Positions 43,983 to 53,275 of a stretch of DNA of 64,000 bases are shown here, piece after piece. A program made the position numbers and the translations under genes. This stretch comes from CAZCGA01 sp964498075 (GTDB lineage: Bacteria > Desulfobacterota > Binatia > HRBIN30), in NCBI GenBank assembly GCA_964498075.1, contig CAZCGA010000012.1:12920-76919 (forward strand), given 5' to 3'. How positions within the stretch are numbered: position 1 is the stretch's first letter; every line of letters begins with the position of its first letter. The notes under the pieces are model-generated. The model did no database searches. It saw only the letters and a program-made list of their open reading frames with translations, and had not been told where the DNA came from.

Positions 43983-45359
43983 ATGCGCACCAGTACCGCT
44001 GCCGAGCCGCTGTCGTTGCAGACCATCCTGGCATACGGCATCGGGCAGCTGGGCCTCTCGATGATGGGCTTGGCCGTCTACGTCCATCTGGCGAAGTTCT
44101 ATACCGACGTCGCCCTGCTCTCGCCGGCGTTGGTGGGCTTGGCGGTGATGCTGGGCCGGGTCAGCGATGCGTTCATCGATCCCGCCCTGGGATTCGTTTC
44201 GGATAGCACGCAGACGCGGTGGGGGCGGCGCCGGCCGTACCTGCTGTCGAGTGCGGTGCCGGCGGCGGTGTGCTTCTACTTCCTGTGGGTGCCGCCAACT
44301 GCGCTGGCCACGGGGTCGCTGTTCGCGTACTTCACCGCAACCTATCTGTTCCTGTTCATCTTCTGGACGGTGGGAACGATTCCCTATCACTCCTGGGGTG
44401 CGGAGATTTCGCTCGATTACCATGAGCGCACTCGCCTCGTGGCGGTGCGTGAGCTGTTCTCGGTGAGCGGGATCGTGCTCGGGACGCTGGGCCCGCCGAT
44501 TGCGCTGCACTTCTACTCAGAGCCGCGCGCGGCGTTTGCAGCGATGGCGGCCGTGTTCGCGGTGATCGGTACGATCACCATTCTCGTTCCTACCGTGGCA
44601 ATCCGCGAGCGACCGGAGTTCCAGGGCCGGCATCCGTTGCCGCCGTGGGAGGGTTTTCTGACGACCATGCGCAACCGCTCCTTCCGCACTCTGCTGGGGA
44701 CGTACTTCTTCACGAGCGTCGCCGGAGCGGTGCCGGCACCGCTGATTCCGTACATGGCGGACTACGTTCTCAAGCGGCCGGAGCTGCTGGCCCCGTTCAT
44801 CTTGGTGTACTTGCTGGTCGGCGTGCTCTCACTGCCGTTATGGGTGCGCTTGTCACACCGTCTCGGGAAGAAGGATACCTGGTCGATCAGTCTGGTCATC
44901 GCCGTGCTGGTGTCGAGCGGAATGTTCTTTCTCGGACCCGGGCGTACGACGCTCTTCTTCGTGATGCTGGCCCTAGGTGGGATCAGCCTCGGTGGCAGCA
45001 TGGCGTTGCCCGCCTCGATGCAGGCCGACGTCATCGATGCGGACGAGCTCGAAACCGGCAAGCGGCGCGAGGGCGCCTACTTCGGTCTGTGGGCGCTGGT
45101 CACCAAGTCGTCCGCGGCGATCACCCTTTTCATCGCACTGCAGATGCTCGGCTGGGCCGGCTACGTGCCCAATGTGGAGCAGACACCGCAGGTGATCCTG
45201 ACGATGCGCTTGCTCTATTCAGTGTTCCCGGGAATTTGCTACCTCGCGGCGCTGGTCATCTTTCAGCGCTACCCGATCACGCAGGCGGCGCATCAAGACA
45301 TCCAGAATCGGATCGCAGCCCGGGCGACCGCGGCGGCCCAAACCGTGCGTGTCGCCTAG
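43983..45359 (+). CDS. MFS transporter, glycoside-pentoside-hexuronide (GPH)-like
   Basis: 458 residues with about twelve membrane segments. The loop motif GFVSDSTQTRWGRRRPYLLSS after the second helix is diagnostic of the GPH/MelB-like group, and HRLGKKDTWSISL is another conserved loop. Probable sodium- or proton-coupled uptake of a sugar or related molecule. Confidence 0.9.
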   Translation: MRTSTAAEPLSLQTILAYGIGQLGLSMMGLAVYVHLAKFYTDVALLSPALVGLAVMLGRVSDAFIDPALGFVSDSTQTRWGRRRPYLLSSAVPAAVCFYFLWVPPTALATGSLFAYFTATYLFLFIFWTVGTIPYHSWGAEISLDYHERTRLVAVRELFSVSGIVLGTLGPPIALHFYSEPRAAFAAMAAVFAVIGTITILVPTVAIRERPEFQGRHPLPPWEGFLTTMRNRSFRTLLGTYFFTSVAGAVPAPLIPYMADYVLKRPELLAPFILVYLLVGVLSLPLWVRLSHRLGKKDTWSISLVIAVLVSSGMFFLGPGRTTLFFVMLALGGISLGGSMALPASMQADVIDADELETGKRREGAYFGLWALVTKSSAAITLFIALQMLGWAGYVPNVEQTPQVILTMRLLYSVFPGICYLAALVIFQRYPITQAAHQDIQNRIAARATAAAQTVRVA

Positions 45360-45416
45360 CGGCGTGTCGGACTTGGCAGCCCGGAGCGACCCAACGGGGA
45401 GCGGGCCATAGAAATG

Positions 45417-45442
45417 ACGCCGGCCGCAGGCCCTAGCGGCGT
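45417..45442. terminator. possible bidirectional terminator
   Basis: Stem acgccg/cggcgt around an inner gcc/ggc, between two convergent genes. It has no T-run, so it could be a simple hairpin. Confidence 0.3.
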
Positions 45443-45447
45443 GCGGG

Positions 45448-46014
45448 TCAGTCCCAGACGGCGGTCACGTCGACGCTCGGCTCGCCAACGAGACACGGGC
45501 TGTCGACGTCGACATCGAAGTTTCCTGACTCGCCCGGACGCAAGGTGGATGGTGTGACCGGGGCCTCCTCGTTGAGGCACGGGGTGGCCTGCGTGTTGTC
45601 CAGCGCGCTGATGGTCACCGCAACCCGTCCAGCATTGGCGCCGCCGACGTTCTGCACCTTGCCGATGACATGCAGGGCCGACGGCCCAACGCGCGGCGCC
45701 TCGTGCGAGACGACGATGACGCGTGCGGGGCCTTCCTCGTGGGTGCTCTTCGGTGTCGAGCCCTCCGCCTCTGCGGCACCACCGGCGCCCGCGCCAGTGT
45801 CGCTCTCCGCCGATTCGCCGGGCTGTTTGGCAGCCGGCGGGGCTGGAAGATGGCGCTCTTCAACGTTGGTCGTTTTTGGGGGGGGCTGATCGGAGAAGTG
45901 CACGACGCCGGCTTCGTCGGTCCACTTGTAGACGGTCTGCTGCGCGGTCGCGATGGTGCACCACCCCGCGAGCGTCCAGCCGACCATCCAGAGCCATTGC
46001 CGTCGGTGTGTCAT
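45448..46014 (-). CDS. DUF4124 secreted protein
   Basis: 188 residues. A signal peptide (WMVGWTLAGWCTIATA) is followed by the DUF4124 motif TVYKWTDEAGVVHFSDQPP, then a Ser/Ala-rich linker and a C-terminal beta domain (RVIVVSHEAPRVGPSALHV) that may be a FxLYD-like fold. Function unknown. The start was chosen over an upstream frame lacking family features. Confidence 0.85.
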   Translation of the reverse strand: MTHRRQWLWMVGWTLAGWCTIATAQQTVYKWTDEAGVVHFSDQPPPKTTNVEERHLPAPPAAKQPGESAESDTGAGAGGAAEAEGSTPKSTHEEGPARVIVVSHEAPRVGPSALHVIGKVQNVGGANAGRVAVTISALDNTQATPCLNEEAPVTPSTLRPGESGNFDVDVDSPCLVGEPSVDVTAVWD

Positions 46015-46195
46015 CGGCCGTTCGTGAAACCGTGGAGGCTGTGCAGCGTCGGCATCGCGCGACACTGTACGAGGCACCTATGATCGTGTCAACGTCGATT
46101 TACGGCACAGCGCCGTCATTGGACCTTTGTCGAATCGGGGTTGATCGGGCTGGGTTGCATGATTAGGTTCCCGGCATGTCGTACGAGGATGACGA

Positions 46196-46561
46196 ATGAC
46201 CGGACGGGAAGCGGTCCTCCAAGCCTTTGATCGTCTGTTCGAAAGGGCGGCCGCGAAACTGCAGATCGACTGTAGCGACGGCCAGAAGGAAGAGGCCAAG
46301 CGGCACTTCGCCGAACGCTTCTCGGCCGGGCTGGAGATGATCAATCAAATCACCATGCCATTGCTGCCGGAAGAGGTCATGCGGGCGATGGAAGCGGCGA
46401 TCGACCAACTCTCCCCAGCACAGGTGGTCGGTTATCTCGCCGCGATCCCGCTGGTGCACCAAACCCAAGAAATGCTACGGGCGCTCGCCGATCGAGCCGC
46501 ACACCAGCGCGTGCTCGATCACCTGATCAAGCAAGCCGACGAGCGATACGGCGGGAACTGA
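46196..46561 (+). CDS. hypothetical protein, helical
   Basis: 121 residues, mostly amphipathic helix: LQAFDRLFERAAAKLQID, HFAERFSAGLEMINQITM, MRAMEAAIDQLSPAQVVGYL. No recognised family. Plausible start with GAGGA upstream. It points into a short intergenic gap before a convergent small gene. Confidence 0.6.
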   Translation: MTGREAVLQAFDRLFERAAAKLQIDCSDGQKEEAKRHFAERFSAGLEMINQITMPLLPEEVMRAMEAAIDQLSPAQVVGYLAAIPLVHQTQEMLRALADRAAHQRVLDHLIKQADERYGGN

Positions 46562-46585
46562 ACAGCCGCTACCGAGCCGCGTGAT

Positions 46586-46795
46586 TCACCGCGCCCCGGT
46601 CGAGAAGAACCGAGACACGCCGAGGAAACGACGTGACGGAGGAGCCTCCGAGGTAGGATCGGGCTCGCTCCTCAGCTCCACCACCTCGCACTCGCTCGGC
46701 ACCCATCCCAGGCACTCGCAGGCCGCCCGCGGCGAGCGAGCTTGAATCTCGAGACAGTCGCCGGTGCGGCCGTTGCCAACGATGTACCGCGGCAT
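46586..46795 (-). CDS. small hypothetical protein
   Basis: 69 residues: MPRYIVGNGRTGDCLEIQA, SPRAACECLGWVPSECEVVE. AAGGAGG precedes ATG 46795. It has three cysteines in a 26-residue span but no recognised family. A longer open frame exists on the same strand but without features. Confidence 0.55.
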   Translation of the reverse strand: MPRYIVGNGRTGDCLEIQARSPRAACECLGWVPSECEVVELRSEPDPTSEAPPSRRFLGVSRFFSTGAR

Positions 46796-46978
46796 GATCG
46801 AGCCTCCTTTGCCGCGAACGATGAGCACATGCCGTGCCCTCACGGCCGGCAGGATTCCTGGCTGCTTTATCAGGAGTCAGGTGAGCCGACGCGCGTGAGT
46901 GAAGTGGTCGGGGATACTCACTTTGAGTATGCTGCTCGGCAAGCGACCGCGAAAGCGGCCCACGGAACGCGCGCCGGA

Positions 46979-48487
46979 TCACCCGCCGGCGAGCCGCCGG
47001 CGCAGAGCGTGCCGGGCCTGGTCGCGATCGTCGAAGTGGATGCGCCGGTCGGCGAACAGTTGGTAGGTTTCGTGCCCCTTGCCGGCGATGAGGACCAGGT
47101 CGCCCGGCTGCGCCAGACGAATTGCCGCTTCGATGGCGTGGGCGCGGTCGGGCGCGGTCGTGACCCGATGGTCGAGCTCGGGAACCGCCTTGGCGCCGGC
47201 CACAATTTCGGCGATGATTGCCTCCGGTGGCTCCGAGCGTGGGTTGTCGGAGGTCACGATAACCACGTCGCTCAGCGCGGCAGCGATGCGGCCCATGACG
47301 GGGCGCTTGCTCCGGTCGCGGTCGCCGCCGCAGCCAAAGACGGTGATGATACGTCGCGGGCGCAGCTGGCGGGCGCTGTGGAGTAGTCGCTCCAAGGCGT
47401 CGGGCTTGTGGGCGTAATCGACGGCGACGCGGAAGTCCTGGCCGCACTCCACCAGCTCGAAACGACCCGGAACCGGCGGCGCAGCGGCCAAGCCGCGCTG
47501 CACGGTAGTCATATCCAACCGCAACGCGAGGGCGGTGCCGATCGCGGCCAGGGCGTTGTGGACGTGGTATTCGCCGAGGTGCGGCAGCTCGATGCTGATC
47601 TCGCCGGCCGGTGTGGTGGCGCGAAATCGCGTGCCCGAGAAGCCCGTCTCGATCTGCCGCGCACGCACGTCGGCACCGGGCGCAACGCCAAAGGTGAGCA
47701 GCGCCCCGCTGTTGACCTCGACGATGTGCGCAGCACCAGGGTCGTCGACGTTGACTACCGCGGTCGCCGCCTTGCCGCCGCTGCCCAACTCCTCGAACAA
47801 CCGGCCCTTGGCGCGCAGGTAGTGGTGCATGTCGGGATGGAAGTTGAGATGGTCCTGACTGATGTTGGTGAACACCGCGACGTCGAAGGCCACGCCGGCG
47901 ACGCGTCGCAGCTCCAGCGCGTGAGACGAGACTTCCATGACCACCGCTTTGAACCCGTCATCGACCGCGCGCCGCAACAGACGTTGCAGCTCGGGCGCTT
48001 CCGGCGTGGTCTGGGTCGCCGGGAGCACCGTGTTGCCAAAGCGATACTCGATCGTCCCGAAACGCGCTGTGGGAATAGCGGCGGCCACCAGGATCGATTC
48101 GATGAAGTACGTCGTGGAGGTCTTGCCGCTGGTACCGGTGACGCCGATGACGGTGAGCGAGCGCGACGGGTGATCGAAGAACGCGCAGGCCATCGCGGCG
48201 ACCGCGGCCCAGCAATCGTCGACACGGACGACGGTGATACCCGGTGGCGCCCCGACCGTGCGTTCGACCACCAGCGCTGCGGCACCGCGTTCGAGCGCGT
48301 CCGGGATGAAGTCGTGGCGGTCGGCACGCACTTCGCCGCCCTCGGTGCGGTAGCCGGGAAGGCAGACGAAGACGTCACCCTTCTCCACGGCGCGCGAATC
48401 GGAAGCGATCGTCCGCACGCGGACGTGCGGGTCACCGCAGAGCACTTCGCTCGCAATGCCGCGCAGCAGGTCGGACAATGCCTTCAT
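46979..48487 (-). CDS. murE: UDP-N-acetylmuramoyl-tripeptide synthetase, meso-diaminopimelate type
   Basis: 502 residues; adds the third peptide residue in peptidoglycan synthesis. Three Mur-ligase domains; ATP-binding VIGVTGTSGKTSTTYF near residue 106, the central SSHALELRRV, and the specificity motif SDNPRSEPPEAI near residue 405, indicating meso-diaminopimelate. MKALSDLLRG is chosen as the start; an ATG 24 bases upstream is also possible. It stands alone here, away from other mur genes. Confidence 0.95.
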   Translation of the reverse strand: MKALSDLLRGIASEVLCGDPHVRVRTIASDSRAVEKGDVFVCLPGYRTEGGEVRADRHDFIPDALERGAAALVVERTVGAPPGITVVRVDDCWAAVAAMACAFFDHPSRSLTVIGVTGTSGKTSTTYFIESILVAAAIPTARFGTIEYRFGNTVLPATQTTPEAPELQRLLRRAVDDGFKAVVMEVSSHALELRRVAGVAFDVAVFTNISQDHLNFHPDMHHYLRAKGRLFEELGSGGKAATAVVNVDDPGAAHIVEVNSGALLTFGVAPGADVRARQIETGFSGTRFRATTPAGEISIELPHLGEYHVHNALAAIGTALALRLDMTTVQRGLAAAPPVPGRFELVECGQDFRVAVDYAHKPDALERLLHSARQLRPRRIITVFGCGGDRDRSKRPVMGRIAAALSDVVIVTSDNPRSEPPEAIIAEIVAGAKAVPELDHRVTTAPDRAHAIEAAIRLAQPGDLVLIAGKGHETYQLFADRRIHFDDRDQARHALRRRLAGG

Positions 48488-48526
48488 ATCGGCCGGTCGC
48501 GCCGACGACACATCTGATCGCTGACG

Positions 48527-49000
48527 CTACTGAGCCGGCGGCGATGCGGCACGCAGCTTGGTGGCAACCGCCGGCACGGCCTTCATGAGCATGTCCATGC
48601 GGGCCGTCTCGACACCGACGGCAGCTCCCAATGTGCGCTCATACTCCGCGAGCGCGGTGTCCAGCTCTGCCGCCTTCTCCGGGAGAACCTGGTCGTGCTC
48701 TCCCAGACACGCGTTGACCGCCTCGGCCATCTTTTCGAGCGTCTTCTCGCCGTCCTCGCCGAGCTTGGCGTTCACCCGTTCGCTCCAGACCGCGTGGAAG
48801 GCGTAGGTCGCGGGCACCTGACGCCGCAACCCCGAGGTGAGCATGTAGAGTTGATTCGCGAGGCTCTCCGCCGAGGCCACCTTGCGCCGCGTCACCAGGG
48901 CGTTGAAATGGACGAAGCGGTCCCGCAAGCTCTGCAGTCCCATCTCGGTCGCGAGCAGCTCGATGGCGCGCTGGAACTCCATCTGTGTCAGATATGCCAT
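48527..49000 (-). CDS. hypothetical helical protein
   Basis: 157 residues, mostly alpha helix with FQRAIELLATEMGLQSLRD and AVNACLGEHDQVLPEKAAEL. No family recognised and no signal peptide. It lies upstream of murE on the same strand with a 39-base gap, so co-transcription is likely. Confidence 0.65.
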   Translation of the reverse strand: MAYLTQMEFQRAIELLATEMGLQSLRDRFVHFNALVTRRKVASAESLANQLYMLTSGLRRQVPATYAFHAVWSERVNAKLGEDGEKTLEKMAEAVNACLGEHDQVLPEKAAELDTALAEYERTLGAAVGVETARMDMLMKAVPAVATKLRAASPPAQ

Positions 49001-49084
49001 GGGCGAGTCGTGGGGCCGGAAGTCAGTCGTCCGTCAGCCGTGAGGTCTCTTGCCTCCGGTGTGCACGCGTGTCAACCCTGGCCG

Positions 49085-50311
49085 ATGCTCGCCCGTCGCC
49101 TGAGCGCCCTGGCCGTCGTGCTGCTCATCACCGTTGCAGGGGCGGCGGCGAAGGCACAAACGGCAACCGCCGCGCCACCGCTGCGCGTCGGCACCAGCGG
49201 CGATTACCGGCCATTCAGCTTCCGTGACGCCGGCGGTGCATTCACCGGCTTCGACATTGCCGTGGCGGAGCGCCTCGCCGCCGATCTCGGTCACGGTCTG
49301 GAGCTGGTGTCCTTTCGCTGGCCCGAGCTGATGGCAGGGTTGGAGGCCGGCAGGTTCGACGTGGCGATGAGCGGCGTGACCGTGCGCGCCGATCGTGCCG
49401 TGCGGGCCCGCTTCAGCCGACCTTACGCCATTACCGGAGCCGTCGCCGTCGTCCGCGCCAGTGACCGGAGCAAGCTCCGCCGCCTCGCGGACCTCGACCG
49501 CGCCGACATGCACCTCGCAGTGAACGCCGGTGGACACCTCGAACAGGTGGCGCGCCACCAGTTCACGCACGCGCAGCTCGTGACGGTGGCCGACAACGCC
49601 GTCCTTCCCGATCTGCTCCGGCGTCGCGCAGCTGACGCGGTGATCAGCGAGGGGCTCGAAGCACGGACGTGGCCGGCGCAGGAGTTCGTGCTCATCGGGC
49701 CGTTTACGCACGACCGCAAAGCTTACGTGGCGTCGCGCACCACGGCCGATCTCGTGCCGCGGATCGACGCCTGGCTGGCGGCACGCGAAGCCGATGGATG
49801 GCTCAATCAGCAGCGCCGCCGGTGGCTTGGTGAGCGAGCCATCATCGCGCCGGAGCGGATCAGTCTCGAGGCGTTGGTCGCGGCGATAGGCTTGCGGTTG
49901 CAGCTCATGCCGCTGGTCGGCGCCGTCAAACGGCGTGAGCATCTACCGATTGAAGACCCGGCGCAGGAGGCGCGCGTCCTCGATCGCGTACGGACGGCGG
50001 CGGCGGCGGCGGGTCTGGACCGCGACGATGTCGCATCGGTGTTCACGCTGCAGATAGCGGTGGCCAAGAGCATCGAGCAAAACGCGGCGGCGGAGCCGGT
50101 GCCGGCCGACGTCTCGTTGGCCGATCTGCGCGCCGCGCTTGCCAGCGTCAGTGATCAAGTCATCGCCGAGCTCGCGCGCTGTCAGCCGTGGCTACGCAAT
50201 CCACACACGCGCGGAGCTCTCGATCGCACCGCGCGCAACGGCCTAGCCTCCGTGGGACTCACGGCGCGGCAGATCACACAGCTGGTCCAAGTCCTCGGGC
50301 GTGTCCGTTAG
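49085..50311 (+). CDS. periplasmic cyclohexadienyl dehydratase - chorismate mutase (AroQ-gamma) fusion
   Basis: 408 residues. Signal peptide LSALAVVLLITVAGAAAKAQ; residues 30-255 are an SBP-bac-3 fold of PheC type (LRVGTSGDYRPFSF, GFDIAVAERLAADL, GRFDVAMSGVTVRADRA), converting prephenate or arogenate to phenylpyruvate or phenylalanine. Residues about 265-408 are a secreted AroQ-gamma chorismate mutase (RISLEALVAAIGLRLQLMPL, DVASVFTLQIAVAKSIEQ). Together they would make phenylpyruvate from chorismate in the periplasm. Convergent overlap of four bases with the crotonase gene. Confidence 0.92.
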   Translation: MLARRLSALAVVLLITVAGAAAKAQTATAAPPLRVGTSGDYRPFSFRDAGGAFTGFDIAVAERLAADLGHGLELVSFRWPELMAGLEAGRFDVAMSGVTVRADRAVRARFSRPYAITGAVAVVRASDRSKLRRLADLDRADMHLAVNAGGHLEQVARHQFTHAQLVTVADNAVLPDLLRRRAADAVISEGLEARTWPAQEFVLIGPFTHDRKAYVASRTTADLVPRIDAWLAAREADGWLNQQRRRWLGERAIIAPERISLEALVAAIGLRLQLMPLVGAVKRREHLPIEDPAQEARVLDRVRTAAAAAGLDRDDVASVFTLQIAVAKSIEQNAAAEPVPADVSLADLRAALASVSDQVIAELARCQPWLRNPHTRGALDRTARNGLASVGLTARQITQLVQVLGRVR

Positions 50312-51108
50312 TCCTGGGCGAACTTCGGGGCGCGCTTTTGCGCGAACGCAGCGGGGCCCTCGAAGGTGTCGTGGCTGCCGATGACCGTCTGGCCGACCTC
50401 GCACTCGATGCGCAGAGCTTCCTCCAACGGCTGCCCGAAGCCGCGCAGCGCGGACTCCTTGTCGGTGCGGATGGCACCCTGTGGGTAAGCGCAAATCTGT
50501 TGCGCCAGCTCGATGGCGCGGGGCAACGCCCGGCCGCGCGGCACGACCTCGTTGGCGAGGCCGATCCGGTAGGCTTCGCGGGCGTCGATGCGCTTGCCGA
50601 GCACGATCAACTCCATCGCCCATCCCATGCCGATGATGCGCGGCAGACGCTGCGTGCCGCCGTCCACCAACGGCACGTTCCATCGGCGGCACGCCACCCA
50701 GAACTCGGCATTGTCGCTGGCGATGCGCAGGTCGCCCAGGCAGGACAGCTCGAGGCCGCCCGCGAAGGCGTAGCCGTTCACGGCACAGAGAATGGGTTTG
50801 AAGATGTCCGTCTGCCGCGAGTAACCCATGTACCCGGGCCCGCTGGTGATGAACCGCCGGTGCGCATGCCGTGACGAGCCGGGGCCGGGCCCGAGTGACG
50901 GCAGGTTCTTCAAATCGGCGCCGGCGCAGAAGGCCGTGTCACCCGCGCCGGTGAGGATGGCGACGTACAATTCGTCGTCGTCCCGAAACGTCGTCCATGC
51001 GGCTTCCAGCAAGGCGGCGGTTTCCCCGTCGACGCAGTTCATTTGGTCGGCGCGATTGATGGTGATGATCCAGATGTGGTCTTGGCGTTCGGTCAGAACC
51101 TTCGACAT
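50308..51108 (-). CDS. crotonase-fold enoyl-CoA hydratase/isomerase-like protein
   Basis: 266 residues. Oxyanion-hole segments AFCAGADLKNLPS near residue 62 and NGYAFAGGLELSCLGDLR near residue 107, and a C-terminal acyl-CoA helix. The position of the first catalytic Glu of enoyl-CoA hydratases (PEILLG-type) is Cys in FWVACRRWNVPLVDGG; the second Glu position (GWAMELIVLGK) is kept. It may therefore be another crotonase (for example isomerase or lyase). GGAGG before ATG fixes the start; the frame is open farther upstream. Confidence 0.9.
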   Translation of the reverse strand: MSKVLTERQDHIWIITINRADQMNCVDGETAALLEAAWTTFRDDDELYVAILTGAGDTAFCAGADLKNLPSLGPGPGSSRHAHRRFITSGPGYMGYSRQTDIFKPILCAVNGYAFAGGLELSCLGDLRIASDNAEFWVACRRWNVPLVDGGTQRLPRIIGMGWAMELIVLGKRIDAREAYRIGLANEVVPRGRALPRAIELAQQICAYPQGAIRTDKESALRGFGQPLEEALRIECEVGQTVIGSHDTFEGPAAFAQKRAPKFAQD

Positions 51109-51127
51109 GGCTGCCTCCATCAGGTGA

Positions 51128-52336
51128 CTACGTTGGTTGGCTCGCAGAGCTGAGCGCGGTGCGCCGAGCTCTGTCTTCCGGGAAGGTGAAATCCTGAGCG
51201 GTGACGCCGGCGAGCGCCTCGCCGAGCATCGCGGCAATGTCGAGCGGTCGTTCCGCGTCGTGCGCTTCCGCGAGTGTCATGCGCGTCGCCGGATGCCGTG
51301 GGACGAACAGCTGGCAACAGTCCTGGTCGGGTTGGATGGAGATGTCGAACGTCCCGATCTGCTGCGCCTGCGCGCTGATCTCCGCTTTGTCCATGCCGAC
51401 GAGAGGCCGCAGCACGGAGAGCGCCGACGCCTCCTCGGTGACCACGAGATTGGACAGGGTTTGCGACGCCACCTGTCCGAGGCTCTCACCGGTGACCAGC
51501 GCGGCACCATCCTCCGCAGCAGCCAGGGCCGCGGCGATGCGCATCATCATGCGGCGGTACAGCACGACGCGGTAGGGCCGGTGTACCTGCGCAACGATCT
51601 GCCGCTGGATTTCACCAAACGCGACCAGGTGGAGCCGCGAGTGCAGCTGGTAGCGGGTGAGCAGGCCCACCAGCTCGGCGACCTTGTCGCGACTCGTCCG
51701 GTCCTGGTACGGCGCGCCGTGGAAGTGAACGAACTCGACGCGACAGCCGCGCCGCATCATGCGCCAGGCCGCCACGGGCGAGTCGATGCCGCCGGAGATC
51801 AGTGCCAGCACGGTGCCGCTGGTCCCGACGGGTAAGCCCCCCGGGCCGGGCAAGCGTTCGAGTGCGACGAACGCTTCGTGCGGCACCACCTCGATGTGGA
51901 TGGCCAGCTCCGGATCCTCCAGGTCGACCGCCGCGTGGCTGTGGTCCTTCACCGCTTGCCCGACGATCCGGCTGATCTCGGGCGACGGCAGCGGGAAGCT
52001 CTTGTCGGCGCGTTTGGTGCGCAATGCGAAGCTGGCGAAACGATGGCCGTCGATCGCCGCCAGCACGGTGGCGGTGATGTCGTCGATGGTGCGTTCGGCG
52101 CGCCACGACAGCGAGTAGTTGGCGATGCCGAACACCCATCGCAGCCGGCGGTCGATCTCCGGCCAGTCCGCGTGCGGGCTCAGGTTGATGACGATCCGTC
52201 CGGGGACGGAGCGGACGCGCCGTACGCCCGTGCCACGCAGCACCCTCCCGATGTTGTCGATGAGCTGGTTGACGAAGGCGGGGCGGTTGCCGCGCTTCAA
52301 CGCCACCTCATGGTAGTGGACAACCACCCGGTTCAT
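51128..52336 (-). CDS. thiI: tRNA 4-thiouridine sulfurtransferase-like protein without rhodanese domain
   Basis: 402 residues: N-terminal ferredoxin-like domain, THUMP domain (to about 165) and a PP-loop ATPase with LISGGIDSPVAAWRMM near residue 181 and a C-terminal CCQLFVPRHPATRM. Uses ATP to activate tRNA uridine-8 for sulfur insertion. The C-terminal rhodanese domain with its catalytic Cys found in some bacteria is absent, as in many Gram-positive and archaeal versions. Confidence 0.93.
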   Translation of the reverse strand: MNRVVVHYHEVALKRGNRPAFVNQLIDNIGRVLRGTGVRRVRSVPGRIVINLSPHADWPEIDRRLRWVFGIANYSLSWRAERTIDDITATVLAAIDGHRFASFALRTKRADKSFPLPSPEISRIVGQAVKDHSHAAVDLEDPELAIHIEVVPHEAFVALERLPGPGGLPVGTSGTVLALISGGIDSPVAAWRMMRRGCRVEFVHFHGAPYQDRTSRDKVAELVGLLTRYQLHSRLHLVAFGEIQRQIVAQVHRPYRVVLYRRMMMRIAAALAAAEDGAALVTGESLGQVASQTLSNLVVTEEASALSVLRPLVGMDKAEISAQAQQIGTFDISIQPDQDCCQLFVPRHPATRMTLAEAHDAERPLDIAAMLGEALAGVTAQDFTFPEDRARRTALSSASQPT

Positions 52337-52360
52337 GGTGCGCGCGACCCGCCGCCGGTT

Positions 52361-52819
52361 TCATTTCTTCGGCGGCTGGTACTCCATGGTGATCTGACCT
52401 TTGCCGTCGACGAACTGCGAACGGGTGATCACCACCTTCAGGCCGGCGAGCTTCGGCGGCGCCGTCGGCTGTGCCTTGGCTCCGGTGAAGTCGAAGGTGT
52501 GCGTCTCATACTGACTGTCCGCGCCGGTGACCTGGGCGGCCGCGCTGAACTGCTTCGCAAAGTGCTCCGCCGCCGCCTTCAGCTGGTCCTGGGGAATGAT
52601 GAAGATGCCGATGCGCTTGTCGCCGCCGCGTTCGAGCACGATGGCATCGACGCTGAGCTTGCGGTTGAGCGTCGCGCCGGGAAACTGCGTGATCCCCAAC
52701 GACGCCGGATCGAAGATGCGCGCGATCCACTGCGCCGGCGATTCCTGCGCGGCGGCGATCGCCGCTATGACCATGGAGAGGAAAACTATCGCGATTCGAT
52801 ACGTCCAACGTGTCTGCAT
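52361..52819 (-). CDS. secreted hypothetical protein
   Basis: 152 residues. Signal peptide IAIVFLSMVIAAIAAAQ; mature part with WIARIFDPASLGITQFPGAT and VITRSQFVDGKGQITMEYQP. No family recognised. Start is three bases after the glyoxalase stop, so probably one transcript. Confidence 0.75.
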   Translation of the reverse strand: MQTRWTYRIAIVFLSMVIAAIAAAQESPAQWIARIFDPASLGITQFPGATLNRKLSVDAIVLERGGDKRIGIFIIPQDQLKAAAEHFAKQFSAAAQVTGADSQYETHTFDFTGAKAQPTAPPKLAGLKVVITRSQFVDGKGQITMEYQPPKK

Positions 52820-52822
52820 GCC

Positions 52823-53206
52823 TCAGGCCCCCTGAATGAGCTCGATGCGGTACCCGTTCGGGTCCTCGACGAAGGCGATCACCGTGGCGCCGTGCTGCAT
52901 CGGGCCGGGCTCGCGCACGACCTTGACGCCGGCGGCGCGCAGCTGCTCGCAGGCGGCGTAGATGTCCGGCACGCCGATCGCCAGATGGCCGAACCCGCTT
53001 CCCACGTCGTAGCGATGCGTGTCCCAGTTGTGCGTCAGCTCGATCACGCTGCCGGTGGCTTCGTCGCCGTAGCCGACGAAGGCCAGCGTAAAACGTCCGC
53101 CCGGGTAGTCGTGCTTGCGCAACAGCCGCATCCCGAGGCGATCGCAGTAGAAGCGCAACGACTCGTCGAGGTCGTTGACACGGATCATCGTATGTAGGAG
53201 CCGCAT
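52823..53206 (-). CDS. gloA: lactoylglutathione lyase (glyoxalase I)
   Basis: 127 residues. The metal ligands are in place: His5 (RLLHTMIRV), Glu in SVIELTHNW, His in GFGHLAIGV and Glu in GYRIELIQ. Isomerises the methylglyoxal-glutathione hemithioacetal to lactoylglutathione. Length and motif order match the bacterial Ni-type enzyme. Confidence 0.95.
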   Translation of the reverse strand: MRLLHTMIRVNDLDESLRFYCDRLGMRLLRKHDYPGGRFTLAFVGYGDEATGSVIELTHNWDTHRYDVGSGFGHLAIGVPDIYAACEQLRAAGVKVVREPGPMQHGATVIAFVEDPNGYRIELIQGA

Positions 53207-53275
53207 GGACCCTCCCGTTGCCAGGCTGCTTATCGCGAGACGCGAGCCACGGCAACAACCAGGCAGCGGGCGCGG

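Noticed and set aside
46569..47447. Minus-strand open frame with Arg/Pro-rich sequence
   Set aside because: It overlaps the end of murE and has typical out-of-frame composition.
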